The notes beneath the pieces are model-generated. The model did not search any database. It saw only the letters and a list, made by a program, of their open reading frames with translations, and was not told where the DNA came from. A DNA stretch of 64,000 nt from Diphasiastrum complanatum. Lineage: Eukaryota; Streptophyta; Lycopodiopsida; Lycopodiales; Lycopodiaceae. A program made the translations under genes and the position numbers. Below, in pieces: positions 12,601 through 23,200 of the stretch; within the stretch, counting starts at the first letter, position 1, and every line of letters begins with the position of its first letter. Where the stretch lies: assembly GCA_029204225.1 (NCBI GenBank), contig CM055096.1:1121001-1185000 (forward strand), in the 5' to 3' direction.

Positions 12601-14776
12601 AGAACTCACACACACACACACACACGACCGTTTGAAGGGAGAAAGAATAGACCAAAGAAACACACTCAATTAGATTACTAGAAACTCGTATAGATCAATA
12701 ACAACGATTTCTCTCTCTCATTTAATACTAACGAAATGAACTCGAAAGTCATCAATGGTGCATCAGAAGAACAACGTATTGATAAACTAGAAAGAGGCAA
12801 AAATAACATTGCATAGAGGCTAGAGCCATATTGATCTAGTTAATTATAGAGATAGAGAAATGTTGGCACTGTATAATGTACTCGTATTTTGTTGAGCACG
12901 TTGAGAATCTGCGATAGGTGCTTATGGTTCATAAATTATGTCGGTTTGCTGTCATTCAATACGGTTCCATGTGATTTCATTTTAATACAAAAATAGGGAT
13001 GCTCGATAAAGAATCACTTAATGGCCCAAAATTGGACTGCACTCCTCTTGGAACTTCGAGCAAACTGAATCTGATCTGGTTGGATCGCTGTACCTACAGA
13101 CCTGCTACCTGTTGGATTGTTGCAGAACCAGAATTTTTTGCATGTCAATCGTTGGTTTTTGATTTCAGGGTTGTTGAGGCACTGCTGTTTCTGATTACAG
13201 ATCGTTGAAAGTAGTTTACAGGAAAGAGGTTCTTTGCTGGAAACAGGCAGATCATTGGTGATAGTTTTTGGAAAACAGGTAGATTACTGAAGAAGTTTGT
13301 TGGATACAAACTGATCGCTGGAAACAGATCAGATCACAGCTGTTTTAAGAACTTTGGAGAGGTTTTCGTTACTGATTTCTGAAGGAAATCTTAATTGAAT
13401 TTGAAGAGATACTGATTGCTGAAAAATCAGGCTATTAAAATCAGTACAATGGTAGGCTTGAGATGCTGTGTTGCCGGAATCAAACTGCTTTGTTTGCTAC
13501 TACTAGATTAGGATCTGTTTTACTACTTAGAGATTCACCTTGGTTCTTTACTCAATATAGGTAGTAATTTAAGCAATTAGCTTTTGTTCTCTTGCTATTA
13601 GCTTGATGCTTTTAGCTTTTCACATAGATTAGAGAACGTGTATATATAGGTTGGCGCCCCACCACAATTCGTTCCAATGTTAGAGCTTTGCTCAATTCTT
13701 CTATAATCTGAATTCTCTTTAATCTCTATGCTTGGTTTACGTGAGGGCTAGTAGGACTAGTAACTCCATCTAAAATTTGTATGACAAATTCTGACACCAA
13801 GTACCCTATTCTCTAGAAGGTTCCACTACTGGCCTCTAGATAGTATATATGGGGCTATCACATAGCTTAAGTAGTGATATAGAAAGTAAAGCTAGAGAGA
13901 ATACAACCGGACCATCAACAAACGTTTAACCATTATTTCATTTGATTGTTTACACTTTGTTCTAGCCTTCATTGAATGGGCTTTTCAACTCCACAAGTTG
14001 AAGAATTTGTACAAACGGAGCACGTTGGTCTGAATGTGAAGGTATGAAAGTGAATCTGGATGCATCTTCATGAATGTGATTTGCACCTCGCCTTTGGATT
14101 TGACAATGTCAATAAAGATATCGTCCATGTATGGTCCATGGTGAAGTAGATGATCTTGGACTTTGTGATGGAATGCATGAACATAAAGGTTGCATGTCAT
14201 TTCCATGTTTACTCGTATTGGTTTAGACTGCCATTGAATTACATTGTCCGATCAAAGATAAGTTCTTGTCTTTGCATGAAAGCCTTGGATGTATTGAAGA
14301 CCATAATCTTGGTAAATCTTAGCCCCCAAACACTTCTTCCTTATGATGTTCAATCTTGGTTTCCAATTCTTGGATCTTTGTTGAGGTGGATTTTGGTGAT
14401 GCAAACTTCAAGCTGTTTAATTCTTGCTCCTAAGAAGCAATCTTGGACTCTATTCGACTTCTTTCATCCACGAGCTACTACCATTTTCTTTTACTGCACC
14501 GTATTCTATTAAATGGTATGAATGTGAAAGCTTAGCTGTTCCAACTGCCATGTAGTATACTGCTCATGGGCTTTGGATGGGGGTATATACAGGATCTGGC
14601 AGCGGGAAAACAGGATCAAGAGACTGTGTGAAGTGATGGAAGGGGGTATGGGGAAGGGTGAGGCAGGAGGTAGTGACAGTGGTGGTAGCAAGGAATGCCT
14701 GCGAGGCAGCAGGCAACTCCACTACCTGCGTGGGTGGCTCCTTAGGCGATTAGGGAGATGGAGTGGAGGCCAGGAG

Positions 14777-14828
<52 letters not shown>

Positions 14829-16048
14829 GTCACATTGTCCCATATTTTGTCCCATATTGACCTTTGTTATCATCCATTGAGACCAATATGGCACCCAAAC
14901 CAACCCAATAAGTGTTTTGAATTCCAAATTGCAAAAAATGCAATAAACTATTCTAAGATCGTAGATTATATGTTTGTAAGATTATGGCGTAGTCTTACAT
15001 CATTAGCTTTAACCAAGAAACGACCAATCATGCTAACATCAGCATTAGCCAACAAACTAATTAATAATAATGGAGCCTCATCAAAGAGGTTAGGAAAGAA
15101 AGAATTTTGAGGTTAGGCATTGTTGACGAGGCTAATAATGTTTTGGTGATGCTTTAGGTGGATAACTTCGTACATGCAGACTTGCATCCTGGAAATATAC
15201 TTGTGCGTTTGAAAAGCGGAAGGCAATCATCAATGAAAGGATTATTTTCTTCTCGACCCCATGTCGTTCTATTAGATGTAGGGATGACAGCAGAACTGTC
15301 ACAGAAGGACCGTGCTACTCTCTTGGATTTTTTCAAGGCAGTGGCCGTTACCGATGGACGCAAAGCAGCAGAATCCACACTTCAATTTTCTCATGCACAG
15401 AGCTGTCCAGATCCCAAGGCCTTTATTAAGGTTATAATCAATTCATTTGACTATTCCATAAATTTTTAGAGAGTTTGGCCATAGAGGTCATCCTAGGAGG
15501 GATTCACTAACATTGTGAGACCTTTTTGATACAATTATTTTTGGATTTCTGCTCGTCTGGTCATGACAACGATTTGGATCTTGTTCTACAGGATGTTGAA
15601 GAGTCTTTTCAATATTGGAAAAAAACAGGAGATGAAGTGCATACTGGAGAGTGTATACAGGAATTGCTAGAGCAAGTTCGTCGGCACAAAGTGAACATCG
15701 ATGGAGATGTCTGCACAGTCATAGTTACAACTTTAGTCCTTGAGGTATGAGGCCACTAAGCTCTTACTTGATCATCAGAGTTGTGGTTTCAATTTCATCA
15801 ATCTGCATTTCTACCTGATTTGAGTTTCTTCAGGCTATGTTGCTGGTTTGTTCAAAACAACAAAGGACACTACGTTTTTAATTCTATTTTCTTATCCCTA
15901 ATGTTTTGGATCTTTTCTTGAACGACAGGGGTGGCAAAGGAAATTGGATCCAGATTACAATGTCATGGAAACTCTTCATAGTCTGCTTTTCAAGGCTGAG
16001 TGGGCAAGCTCCTTGTCGTATACAATTGATAACCTTATGGCCCCATAA
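9589..16048 (+). CDS. ABC1K: ABC1/ADCK2-like atypical kinase, five exons
   Basis: Predicted join of 9589-9659, 10109-11510, 15158-15430, 15592-15744 and 15929-16048: 2019 bases, 672 residues, close to the roughly 620-residue length of ADCK2-type proteins. The first two exons give an Arg/Ser-rich, acid-poor N-terminus like a mitochondrial presequence. A hydrophobic stretch follows near residues 190-225. Family signatures are all present: KWGQ at 276-279, SGSIAQVH at 337-344, the VAVKV lysine at 365, HADLHPGN at 497-504 and DVG (in place of DFG) at 531-533. The tail ends in an IDNLMAP-type C-terminus. ABC1 kinases of this group act in or near mitochondria and are linked to quinone or lipid metabolism; the exact substrate is not deducible. 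Phases match at every junction. No stop interrupts the join, so the gene looks intact. Confidence 0.88.
10109..11510 (+). CDS. ABC1K: ABC1 kinase exon 2 (N-lobe)
   Basis: This large exon holds the membrane-like segment, KWGQ, the SGSIAQVH loop, the VAVKV lysine and QVDLAREAAHLSRF, the ExD-like helix region. It ends in LLKMML immediately before GTAAGC, and the human ADCK2 text continues across this point into DNFVHADLHPGN, which is the start of exon 3. Confidence 0.9.
12608..12626. repeat. (CA)n microsatellite
   Basis: Nine to ten CA repeats inside intron 2 of the kinase gene. Confidence 0.9.
14779..14825. repeat. (GA)n microsatellite
   Basis: About 23 GA repeats in intron 2 of the kinase gene. 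The preceding 130 bases are G-rich. No LINE 3' end (ATTAATAAAG type) is recognisable beside it. Confidence 0.95.
15158..15430 (+). CDS. ABC1K: ABC1 kinase exon 3 (catalytic loop)
   Basis: Opens after TTTAG with VDNFVHADLHPGNILV, the catalytic loop, then VVLLDVGMTAELS, the metal-binding DVG. It is 91 codons long and ends PKAFIK before GTTATA, a weaker donor than usual. Reading through this donor meets a stop at 15469. Confidence 0.9.
15592..15744 (+). CDS. ABC1K: ABC1 kinase exon 4
   Basis: 51 codons beginning DVEESFQYWKKTGDE after TTCTACAG and ending VTTLVLE before GTATGA. The segment RRHKVNIDGDVCTV is characteristic of the C-lobe of plant ADCK2-type kinases. Confidence 0.88.
15929..16048 (+). 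CDS. ABC1K: ABC1 kinase exon 5 (C-terminus)
   Basis: Begins GWQRKLDPDYNVMETL after AACGACAG and ends with a TAA stop after DNLMAP. Forty codons including stop. Too short for a simple open-frame scan, but clear from the family's C-terminal text. Confidence 0.88.
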   Translation, partial: GWQRKLDPDYNVMETLHSLLFKAEWASSLSYTIDNLMAP

Positions 16049-16603
16049 AACAAGCTTAAATTGTTTCCAATAATCTTCATAATTACCCTGAGCTCGAGTC
16101 TAATTACTCGTGAGGAAATTTTTGATTGCTCATGGCTTCGATTTTCTGATTGTGATAAGCCTTTTCAATAATCAATGCTACATCATTGCTTGGGATATCT
16201 GATCGGAATAGACTGATCTGAGTAGAATCAGTTGGCCTCTTAATGAGCTGAAATAGGACAGAATGTACAGTAACCTTTGGCATGAATGGACTTATTTTTA
16301 GTGAGTTGTGGTTGGAGCTGTAGGTTTGGCATATTTCCTGTCACTTCAAAATCTTTTTTGCATCTATCCAGTTATCCAATGATGAGAAGGCGGTTACCTG
16401 TCTATCTTATTCTCTTTTGAGAACACTATTATCTCTTGAAGTCTCTTAGAGTTGTTTTGGCTTTCTCTTCAGACCAAGAAAGCTCTTACATTGTTTTATT
16501 GTTTGAGAACAGCAGAAGTTGACTTTACTGTTGTTTTGAACAATTTACTCAATTAACTCGGTAGTGCATGGACGTTGATTTAAAATAGAGTTGCTACATT
16601 GTA
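16049..16603. other. 3' flank of the ABC1 kinase gene
   Basis: Untranslated or intergenic DNA. I see no convincing gene or repeat before the small element at 16613. Confidence 0.4.
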
Positions 16604-16814
16604 CATACAATCTTAGTTGCCCGTTCCGGAACGCGTTCCGTTCCGGAACGATACCCTTAAAATAAAAACAAATAAAAAAATACATTTTTTTTACTAAGGA
16701 TTTAATTCATATAAATAATTAAAATAATCAAATTTATATGAATATCGTTCTGACCATGAATGTACGGAACGTTCCGACCCATTTTGGTCGGAACGGGCTT
16801 CTAACCATACAATC
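16604..16814. mobile_element. Small inverted-repeat element (MITE) with 9-bp target duplication
   Basis: The element is 16613-16805 (193 bp). Its left end TTAGTTGCCCGTTCCG and the reverse complement of its right end, GTTAGAAGCCCGTTCCG, form imperfect terminal inverted repeats around an AT-rich core. CATACAATC occurs exactly at 16604-16612 and 16806-16814, and the flanking bases differ on both sides, so the duplication is 9 bp. A 9-bp duplication suggests a Mutator-type mobiliser, although hAT (8 bp) is not excluded. It has no coding capacity. Confidence 0.85.
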
Positions 16815-18300
16815 ATTAGAAGCTGAAGCAAAATTATTTTTCATAAACTTAGGAAGATTAGTTTACATCCTAGCTCCCACAATGCTTTTGTTTCAGTAGC
16901 ATCTGTAAAGAGTGAATCTGTGAAGAACGTGTTATAGTTATAGTCAAACCATCCCAAAGAATTTCACTAATGAAAAGGAAAGCTTTATAGTTTATGTCCG
17001 AGAGATGGATGGTGAATGGCCCACCTTGTGCGTTGATAGAAACTGGACAATGTTCAGCTCAGGTTCAATGTGCTATATAAGACAAAAGCACATGGGAACA
17101 CATTAAGCTAATCCTAATAGGTTGTCATAGTGCATAAGTTGCTGAATACCACCAAATGCCAAGGTATGATTTGTTGTGGTCATGTGCACAATTTGAGTGA
17201 ATACACAACATTATATCTGGTGCAGTGGAATGTTTAAATGACAATTGTTTCTGTAAGCTCTTATTTATGTTGCTTGGCACCTTGACTATGGTTATAGACA
17301 AATGAGTAACATAATCTCAATCAATGTGGGGCTTGTGCTGTCTAAACATTGGTGTTGAGGTGATTGTGAGATCATTTACTCCAGAGTGGGCATGACTTAT
17401 CCTTTGGACTCAATTTCCTGTCATGCATGCCAACACATTCTCCTGTGTATGTTTAAGAAGCCCTGCATCTTACCCACTACTATCTCTATTTGTTTGTGAG
17501 GGATGACAAACCCAGCTAGGATGATATGATGTGATATTGGTTATAAGCTACAGACATTTGTGATGGCATGAATATTTGGAGTCTTTAGATGCGTGATTAA
17601 TTTGAATTTGCAAGCCATGGAAACCATCCTCTGTTGTGCATAGCTATGGGTACAAGCAATGTATCAAGAGAGGACATTTAAAGGAGTATATTGAAAGTGT
17701 TGTTGAAAGCATTCTCTACTGCAACTAGGGAAGAATGGCCCTTCGTTGTCTGGGCAGGGCTGTGGGTCTTCACATTTAATTGTGGTCCCAAGAGTTGGGC
17801 AGCACCCAAGGGGTCCTCATCTTTTGCGAATAATTTCTTTGGGAGTTGAGTGAGTCTATGTCTACTCTAACAATTGGTACACAAATGCACTATCGTCAAA
17901 GTAACTACAAATATATTGCAGGCAAGATACCTCGTGAGTGCAATAAATATTAGTGCAAGTGGGAATTTTTGATTTCATCGTCATTAAAACTGCACACCAA
18001 GAAATTATTTTCATTCTTTGCCAAATCAATAATTTAGACAACAAAATTGAAAAATGTTGTAGCATCTATAGTGGTGGATAAGAACTTGGCTTTTGGGCTT
18101 GCCATTAGATTCAACTCCTTGTATGCGCATGCGAAGATACCTTGTCCTCCTTGCGGACGGGCATGTTGGATGAAGCTTGAAGGTTGCCCTTCAAGGTTGT
18201 TCTCAGATTAAATTTAATGTCTGCCCTTAGGGATTGTTGGTGCTTGGACCAAAATTTGAGAACTACCCTTTGGGATTGTTGTGTGCACTTTGAGGTTTGG
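16815..18300. other. No recognisable feature
   Basis: AT-rich intergenic DNA between the small inverted-repeat element and the repeat-like block near 18.3 kb. Open frames are short and none shows a domain. Confidence 0.4.
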
Positions 18301-18329
18301 CCTTTTTATTTTGTAACAGTAGATCTAAC

Positions 18330-18740
18330 CGTTTACGACGGTTGATATTCAAATAGACGCTCTGTTTCCAGGGTCGAATAATTTCTATTCGCAAATATTT
18401 CGCGACAATCTGTCTCTTCGTCACAGCTTCGTGTTTCGCAAATTATTCGCAACACTTGTCTTTTCGCAATATCTTTGTGTTTCGCGAATTGTTCGTGACA
18501 GATGACAATTTTGAGCTTGAAGAAGAATCCAAAATATTTCGGTAATTGTTCATGACAGTTTCACGATAGGTGAGCTTGAACAAGAAACAGAATATTTCGC
18601 GACAAGATCTGTTTGCGAATCTGCGGGAGCCTTCCGGGTTTTGAGGTACCTCGAGGGCGGCAGCCTGAGGGCGCCTCCAAACTCGAAAGGCCCCCGCCCG
18701 TGGGCCTTTTCCTGCGTAAAACACCTGCAGGTTTTTTTAA
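18330..18740. repeat. TTCGCGA-rich degenerate repeats and GC-rich block
   Basis: The words TTCGCGA, TTCGCAA and TTCGTGACAG recur about eight times between 18380 and 18610. A GC-rich block at 18620-18700, unlike the AT-rich surroundings, follows directly. It resembles LTR or leader sequence, but I found no matching ends. Confidence 0.35.
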
Positions 18741-19093
18741 ATTTTTTTCTATTTTAGAAAGTCGACTTCCAAAAATAGCAAGTTGGATTTGTGCGACTTT
18801 CCAAAAATAAAAATTGTACCTTACAAAAACGTGAAGTGATTCTTAAACTTTCTAAAACTAACAAAAGTACATTACAAATATGTAATGTATTCATTGCTAT
18901 AATTTTTAAAAGTAAAAAATTTTGCCATTTAAGACAACTTTCAAATGAACTGCAAAAAAAATTGCACATTTTTATGTATTGATGAAGGCATTAAGGATAT
19001 TTAGCCTGTTCAAGACATTCTTAATCGTTTTTTGGATGCACATGCTAAATTTATTCAAAGCTTAGCTATTCTACCTTTACAATTATTGAGTAC

Positions 19094-19507
19094 TTGCAAG
19101 ATGTCTTGTTAGCTAAGGAGCACAAGATGGCAAATGTTCAAGCTAGAAGTGGTGGGAATTCTATACAAGATGGAGGAGAACATACATTCTTCTCAAAAGG
19201 CACCTATAAAGGTAAGGCATTCCATAAATGTAAGATGGATCAAGTACAAATAGAGGCTTCTTCCATTGGCGACAAAACCAAATATAAGCCAAAGTTGAAG
19301 TGTTTTTATTGTGGTGTAAAACGATACTTTGCTAATGAATGTTTTAAGAAGAGAGAGCAAGGAACTAAGCAAGGGCTCTTGGAAGTTCATTGTCAAATTT
19401 CTTCTCTGACAAGTGCTTTTCCCCCATTGAAGATCTCAAGCAAATTTCAATATTTGCATTTGTATGAAAGATCCACTCATGGTTCCCAGACATTTTCCAC
19501 ATCCTTA
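19094..19507 (+). pseudogene. Ty1/copia gag remnant with altered zinc knuckle
   Basis: The frame includes KLKCFYCGVKRYFANECFKK, a CCHC nucleocapsid knuckle in which spacing is kept (C-X2-C-X4-x-X4-C) but the histidine is replaced by tyrosine. Lysine-rich flanks suit a gag C-terminal region. No protease or integrase follows. It lies downstream of the D-lactate dehydrogenase 3' end, on the opposite strand. Confidence 0.6.
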
Positions 19508-19719
19508 TAGAGAGTTTGGGTTATTCCTACCACATGGCAAATTATACCACATAGTTACCACACATGGCTTACATGTGTAGAACTTCCACACACATGTTTT
19601 CCTTGAGAAAACAAAATTTAGGCATAGGAGAAATTCCCCTCTCTACTTTTTGGTGCACTTGTATTGGAAGGAAAGTCTACCATTCATGCTTCTATTAAAA
19701 TTGAGACCCAAAAAAATTG

Positions 19720-19723
<4 letters not shown>

Positions 19724-19791
<68 letters not shown>
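19724..19791. repeat. (GA)n microsatellite
   Basis: About 34 perfect GA repeats. The right flank contains ATTAAC but not the full LINE 3' end seen elsewhere. Confidence 0.95.
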
Positions 19792-19794
<3 letters not shown>

Positions 19795-20138
19795 GAACAA
19801 TCATTAACAAAAGGGCATCTTTTCAATGATTTAAGAGCTTAAAACCCATGTTGATCACAAATTCCATTTTGGTGTTACTTTCACTTTTATAATACCATTT
19901 GAATGTTGAGAAATTCACATTTTTATGCCTTCACCCAGTTAGAAGAATTGGCTTGTTATTTTGAAATTTGATATTCTATGTTACAAGAGCATGCATGCCA
20001 TGTACCATGTATTTGACATGATATGTGAGGGCAAAAACCAAAATATTGATATTCCTTACAAGAGTTTATGCCATTGGGTTTTCAAACAATAATATACAAA
20101 AGACAACTTCTTGTCTATATAAAGTATTCAATAAAAAT

Positions 20139-20258
20139 CTAGCAGCAAAATTGAGGAGGTATAGCTTTTCCTGGATTCATGATATTGTTTGGATCAAGGG
20201 TTTTCTTTATCTTTCCCATTGTAAGCAAGGCTTCCGATCCAAGCTCTTGCTCCAAATA
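20139..20258 (-). CDS. DLD: D-lactate dehydrogenase last exon
   Basis: Begins YLEQELGSEALLTM after TGTGCAG and ends NIMNPGKAIPPQFCC before TAG. Forty codons including stop. Matches the invariant C-terminus of the family (LDPN-IMNPGK-IP). Confidence 0.9.
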   Translation of the reverse strand, partial: YLEQELGSEALLTMGKIKKTLDPNNIMNPGKAIPPQFCC

Positions 20259-23200
20259 CTGCACAATGACACATCAACAACTCATCAAAATCGATTTCAT
20301 GAATTCCATCGTCTGAAATACGTTTTCATTTAGATAATGTATATTGTTCACATGATTTGACTAAACATAATCTCACGTCTTTGAAATTAAAAAAAAGATG
20401 CAACAAATCATGTCAAGGTGTAGTAACACACTTCTTAAATAACAATTTCTACATACTATAAATTTGTGATGAAGAGCTATTCTCCCTATGAATATAAAAG
20501 TATATGAATACAATGTTTAGAGATAACTACCTCTCTAGTAACCTATAAAAATGTTGATACCACAACATATGCTCTAGTACATTATGTAGTTTGGTAAGGC
20601 TTTCTTTTTTCTTCATTAGAATTTTCCAAAGCTATTCTCAAAAGAACACAAGATGACAGCACAACTCAATAATGAAGATGTTATCTATAGATTGTTTAAA
20701 TGATACAAATTTGTTGCTTCTATGCTAAAATGATTGTGTTTATGACAAATGTTGAACTCGGTACATGAATCATATTTAAATGAATTTGCATGTTGACTTG
20801 TGTTTTCTTGGCCCATGGGTACATCTAGTCAATCTTTTAAATTTAACTTTTATTCCTACGACTATAAATGAGCAGAAAGTATCTTTAGCAAAGGGATAAG
20901 AATTTATAGATGAGAGACTAGTACTTGCTAGATACAATCGATATGCACACACATATGGATGACACAAATCTACATACAATTGAGACACTCAATAAAGAGT
21001 CTCTCATTTTTTATTTTATAATAACACCATCAATCTATTGATTTTGATTCAACTATGGCTTTAGGTTTTATCTCCTCCACCATCTCAAATTTTCCTTTGT
21101 CCTCCATTGACACATCTTTCATTATTACCCTTGTAATTTGGCTTCCAAATGTTCCTCCATTGTTTAGTATTTCTTGTGCACTGGGAGATGAAGAGCAATA
21201 TGTTTTTGCCTCATGGCAACCCCAATACATGTTTTTGTCCACCACTTTGGTTACACTCTTTGTTATTGTTTACTTGTATGTCTTTTTTTGTCTATCCCTT
21301 CATGGATATTGCAGCTAGTTCTATTCTGGTACGTTAGAGGATGTTGCTACAGTTCCTTGTAAGGCCTTTAGATTTTGATCAAATTGGACCGTTAACTATT
21401 CCATCTACTGTTTGTGTAATTTTGTCATTTGTTCCATCAACAGATCTGTTGAGATATTTGAAGCATTTGAGATTGATGCTACCGAGGGGGTTGGATTATG
21501 GGTTGTTGGATAGGAATCATCTTCCAAACCCTCGTCCTCTTCCCTAATCGCATCTTCCATGGCTTCTTGTAACGTGGCATAATGCTCCCGTCGTTTGAGT
21601 TCTCTTCTGATACTTCGTGGAAATTCTGCAAGGAACCACATGATTACCGCATGATCGGGAGTCAGTGCCGTGTTGCATTCGGATCTTAGATGCTTGGCCC
21701 GTTCAATGTAGTCATGGACCCTTTCTCTCTTTCCCATCTTGACCTTGCTCAACAAGAGGAATCGATCTTCCAAGAACTTCCTCGATTTAAAGCGCGTGAT
21801 GAGAGCCGCTTTTATCCCTTCCCAAGTGGTCTTCTGTTCGGCCGAAAGGTTGAAGAACCAATCTTGCGCTGCAGTAGAGCAACATGCAGTCTGGACCAAA
21901 TTTCGGTTCATGATCAAATTCAAGCTCTTCATCATTCCAACCTGTGCAGAAACTATTCTGCAGATACTGTAAAAGGACTGGTCACGAAATCAAGGACTGC
22001 CGAACTTTGAAGTACAACAACAAAAAGAAGAAGCAGTTCCAACAAGCAGCACATAGTGCTACAGCCAGTCACTCAAATCAACAACAACAACAACAACAAG
22101 ATGAAGCAGCTTTCATGACCAAAGTCGGAGAATAACATGATATCAATTCCTGGTATCTAGACTCCGGAGCAACACAACATATGACTCACCATCACGACTA
22201 GTTCAAAGACTACAAGTCGTTCACTCACTCTCGAGTTGTGCAACTTGGAGACAACTCATCGCATTCAATCAAAGGTGAAGGAATAGTCATGGTTGAATTC
22301 AAAAGATGTGAAGTCAAGTTGTTGTCCAACGTTCTCCACGTCCCAAATCTGACCAAGAATCTGCTCTCAGTTAGCAGAATCACCGATTCAAGTCGGAGGG
22401 TCGAATTCGATACAGAAGGCTGCACAATCCTTGACAAATCCCGGAAGGTTCTAGTCTACGGAAGAATAAGCGACTATCTTTACAAATTCAGCCATTGCTA
22501 TTATTCTAACAGTCAAGCTCTTCACACAACCAATTCTAAATCAACTGATATGCTGTGGCATTTCAGACTTGGCCATCTTAACTACAACAGTATTCGGCAA
22601 ATGTCAGCTCAGAATCTAGTACAAGACCTGCCTTCAGTCAGCAAGCCAACTTCTCTATGCGAAAGCTGTATTATCAGCAAGCATGGGGGGGTATGCTTTG
22701 AATAGACCTACTCATGGTGGGTTCGATCCACCCTTCAAGTGGCCAACTAAAGTTGGTGTGATTGGACAAAAGCATTCTAAATAAAACACCTTCTAGCTAG
22801 TTGTTTTAAATGTTGAGCCCTTTGTATATAGTGTATATGACCGACTACCTAAGGTTCGTGTGAGATAATAAATTTCTTTCACACTGTCTCTGTGTGATTG
22901 GGTGGAATCCAAAGTTGCTATTGACACAAAGTGTCAGTTTAATCCCACACAAATAAGGGTGTGCCATGTGTCACTTGGGAAGGTGCACATTAGGGTTGGG
23001 ACTTATTAGGGCTCTACACACACATGAGAAGCCAAATAAGTTGGCAAGTTCAAGCTTGCATACATGTTATTAAAAGATAACTTGAGATTTGAGTATAGAA
23101 GAGTGATTTTACATGGAGTGGGGTGTAAGTCTAAAAGGCCCAAATTCTTTATTTAATTGGTGGAGCCATTTCAGGAGACCTTCCTCCATTTCACAAGGGG

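Larger units (their letters stand above)
11511..15157 (+). other. ABC1 kinase intron 2 (3.6 kb)
   Basis: GT-AG intron in phase 0. It holds a CA tract near 12608 and a GA tract at 14779-14825 but no recognisable transposon protein. Two similar sentences near 11730 and 11860 (AACTTGATTTTCCAGATCTTTACG) form a local direct repeat about 130 bases apart. Confidence 0.7.

Noticed and set aside
13630-13860. Possible LTR or primer-site text (CTGACACCAAGTACC)
   Set aside because: The resemblance to a primer-site complement is weak and no LTR ends or coding sequence accompany it.
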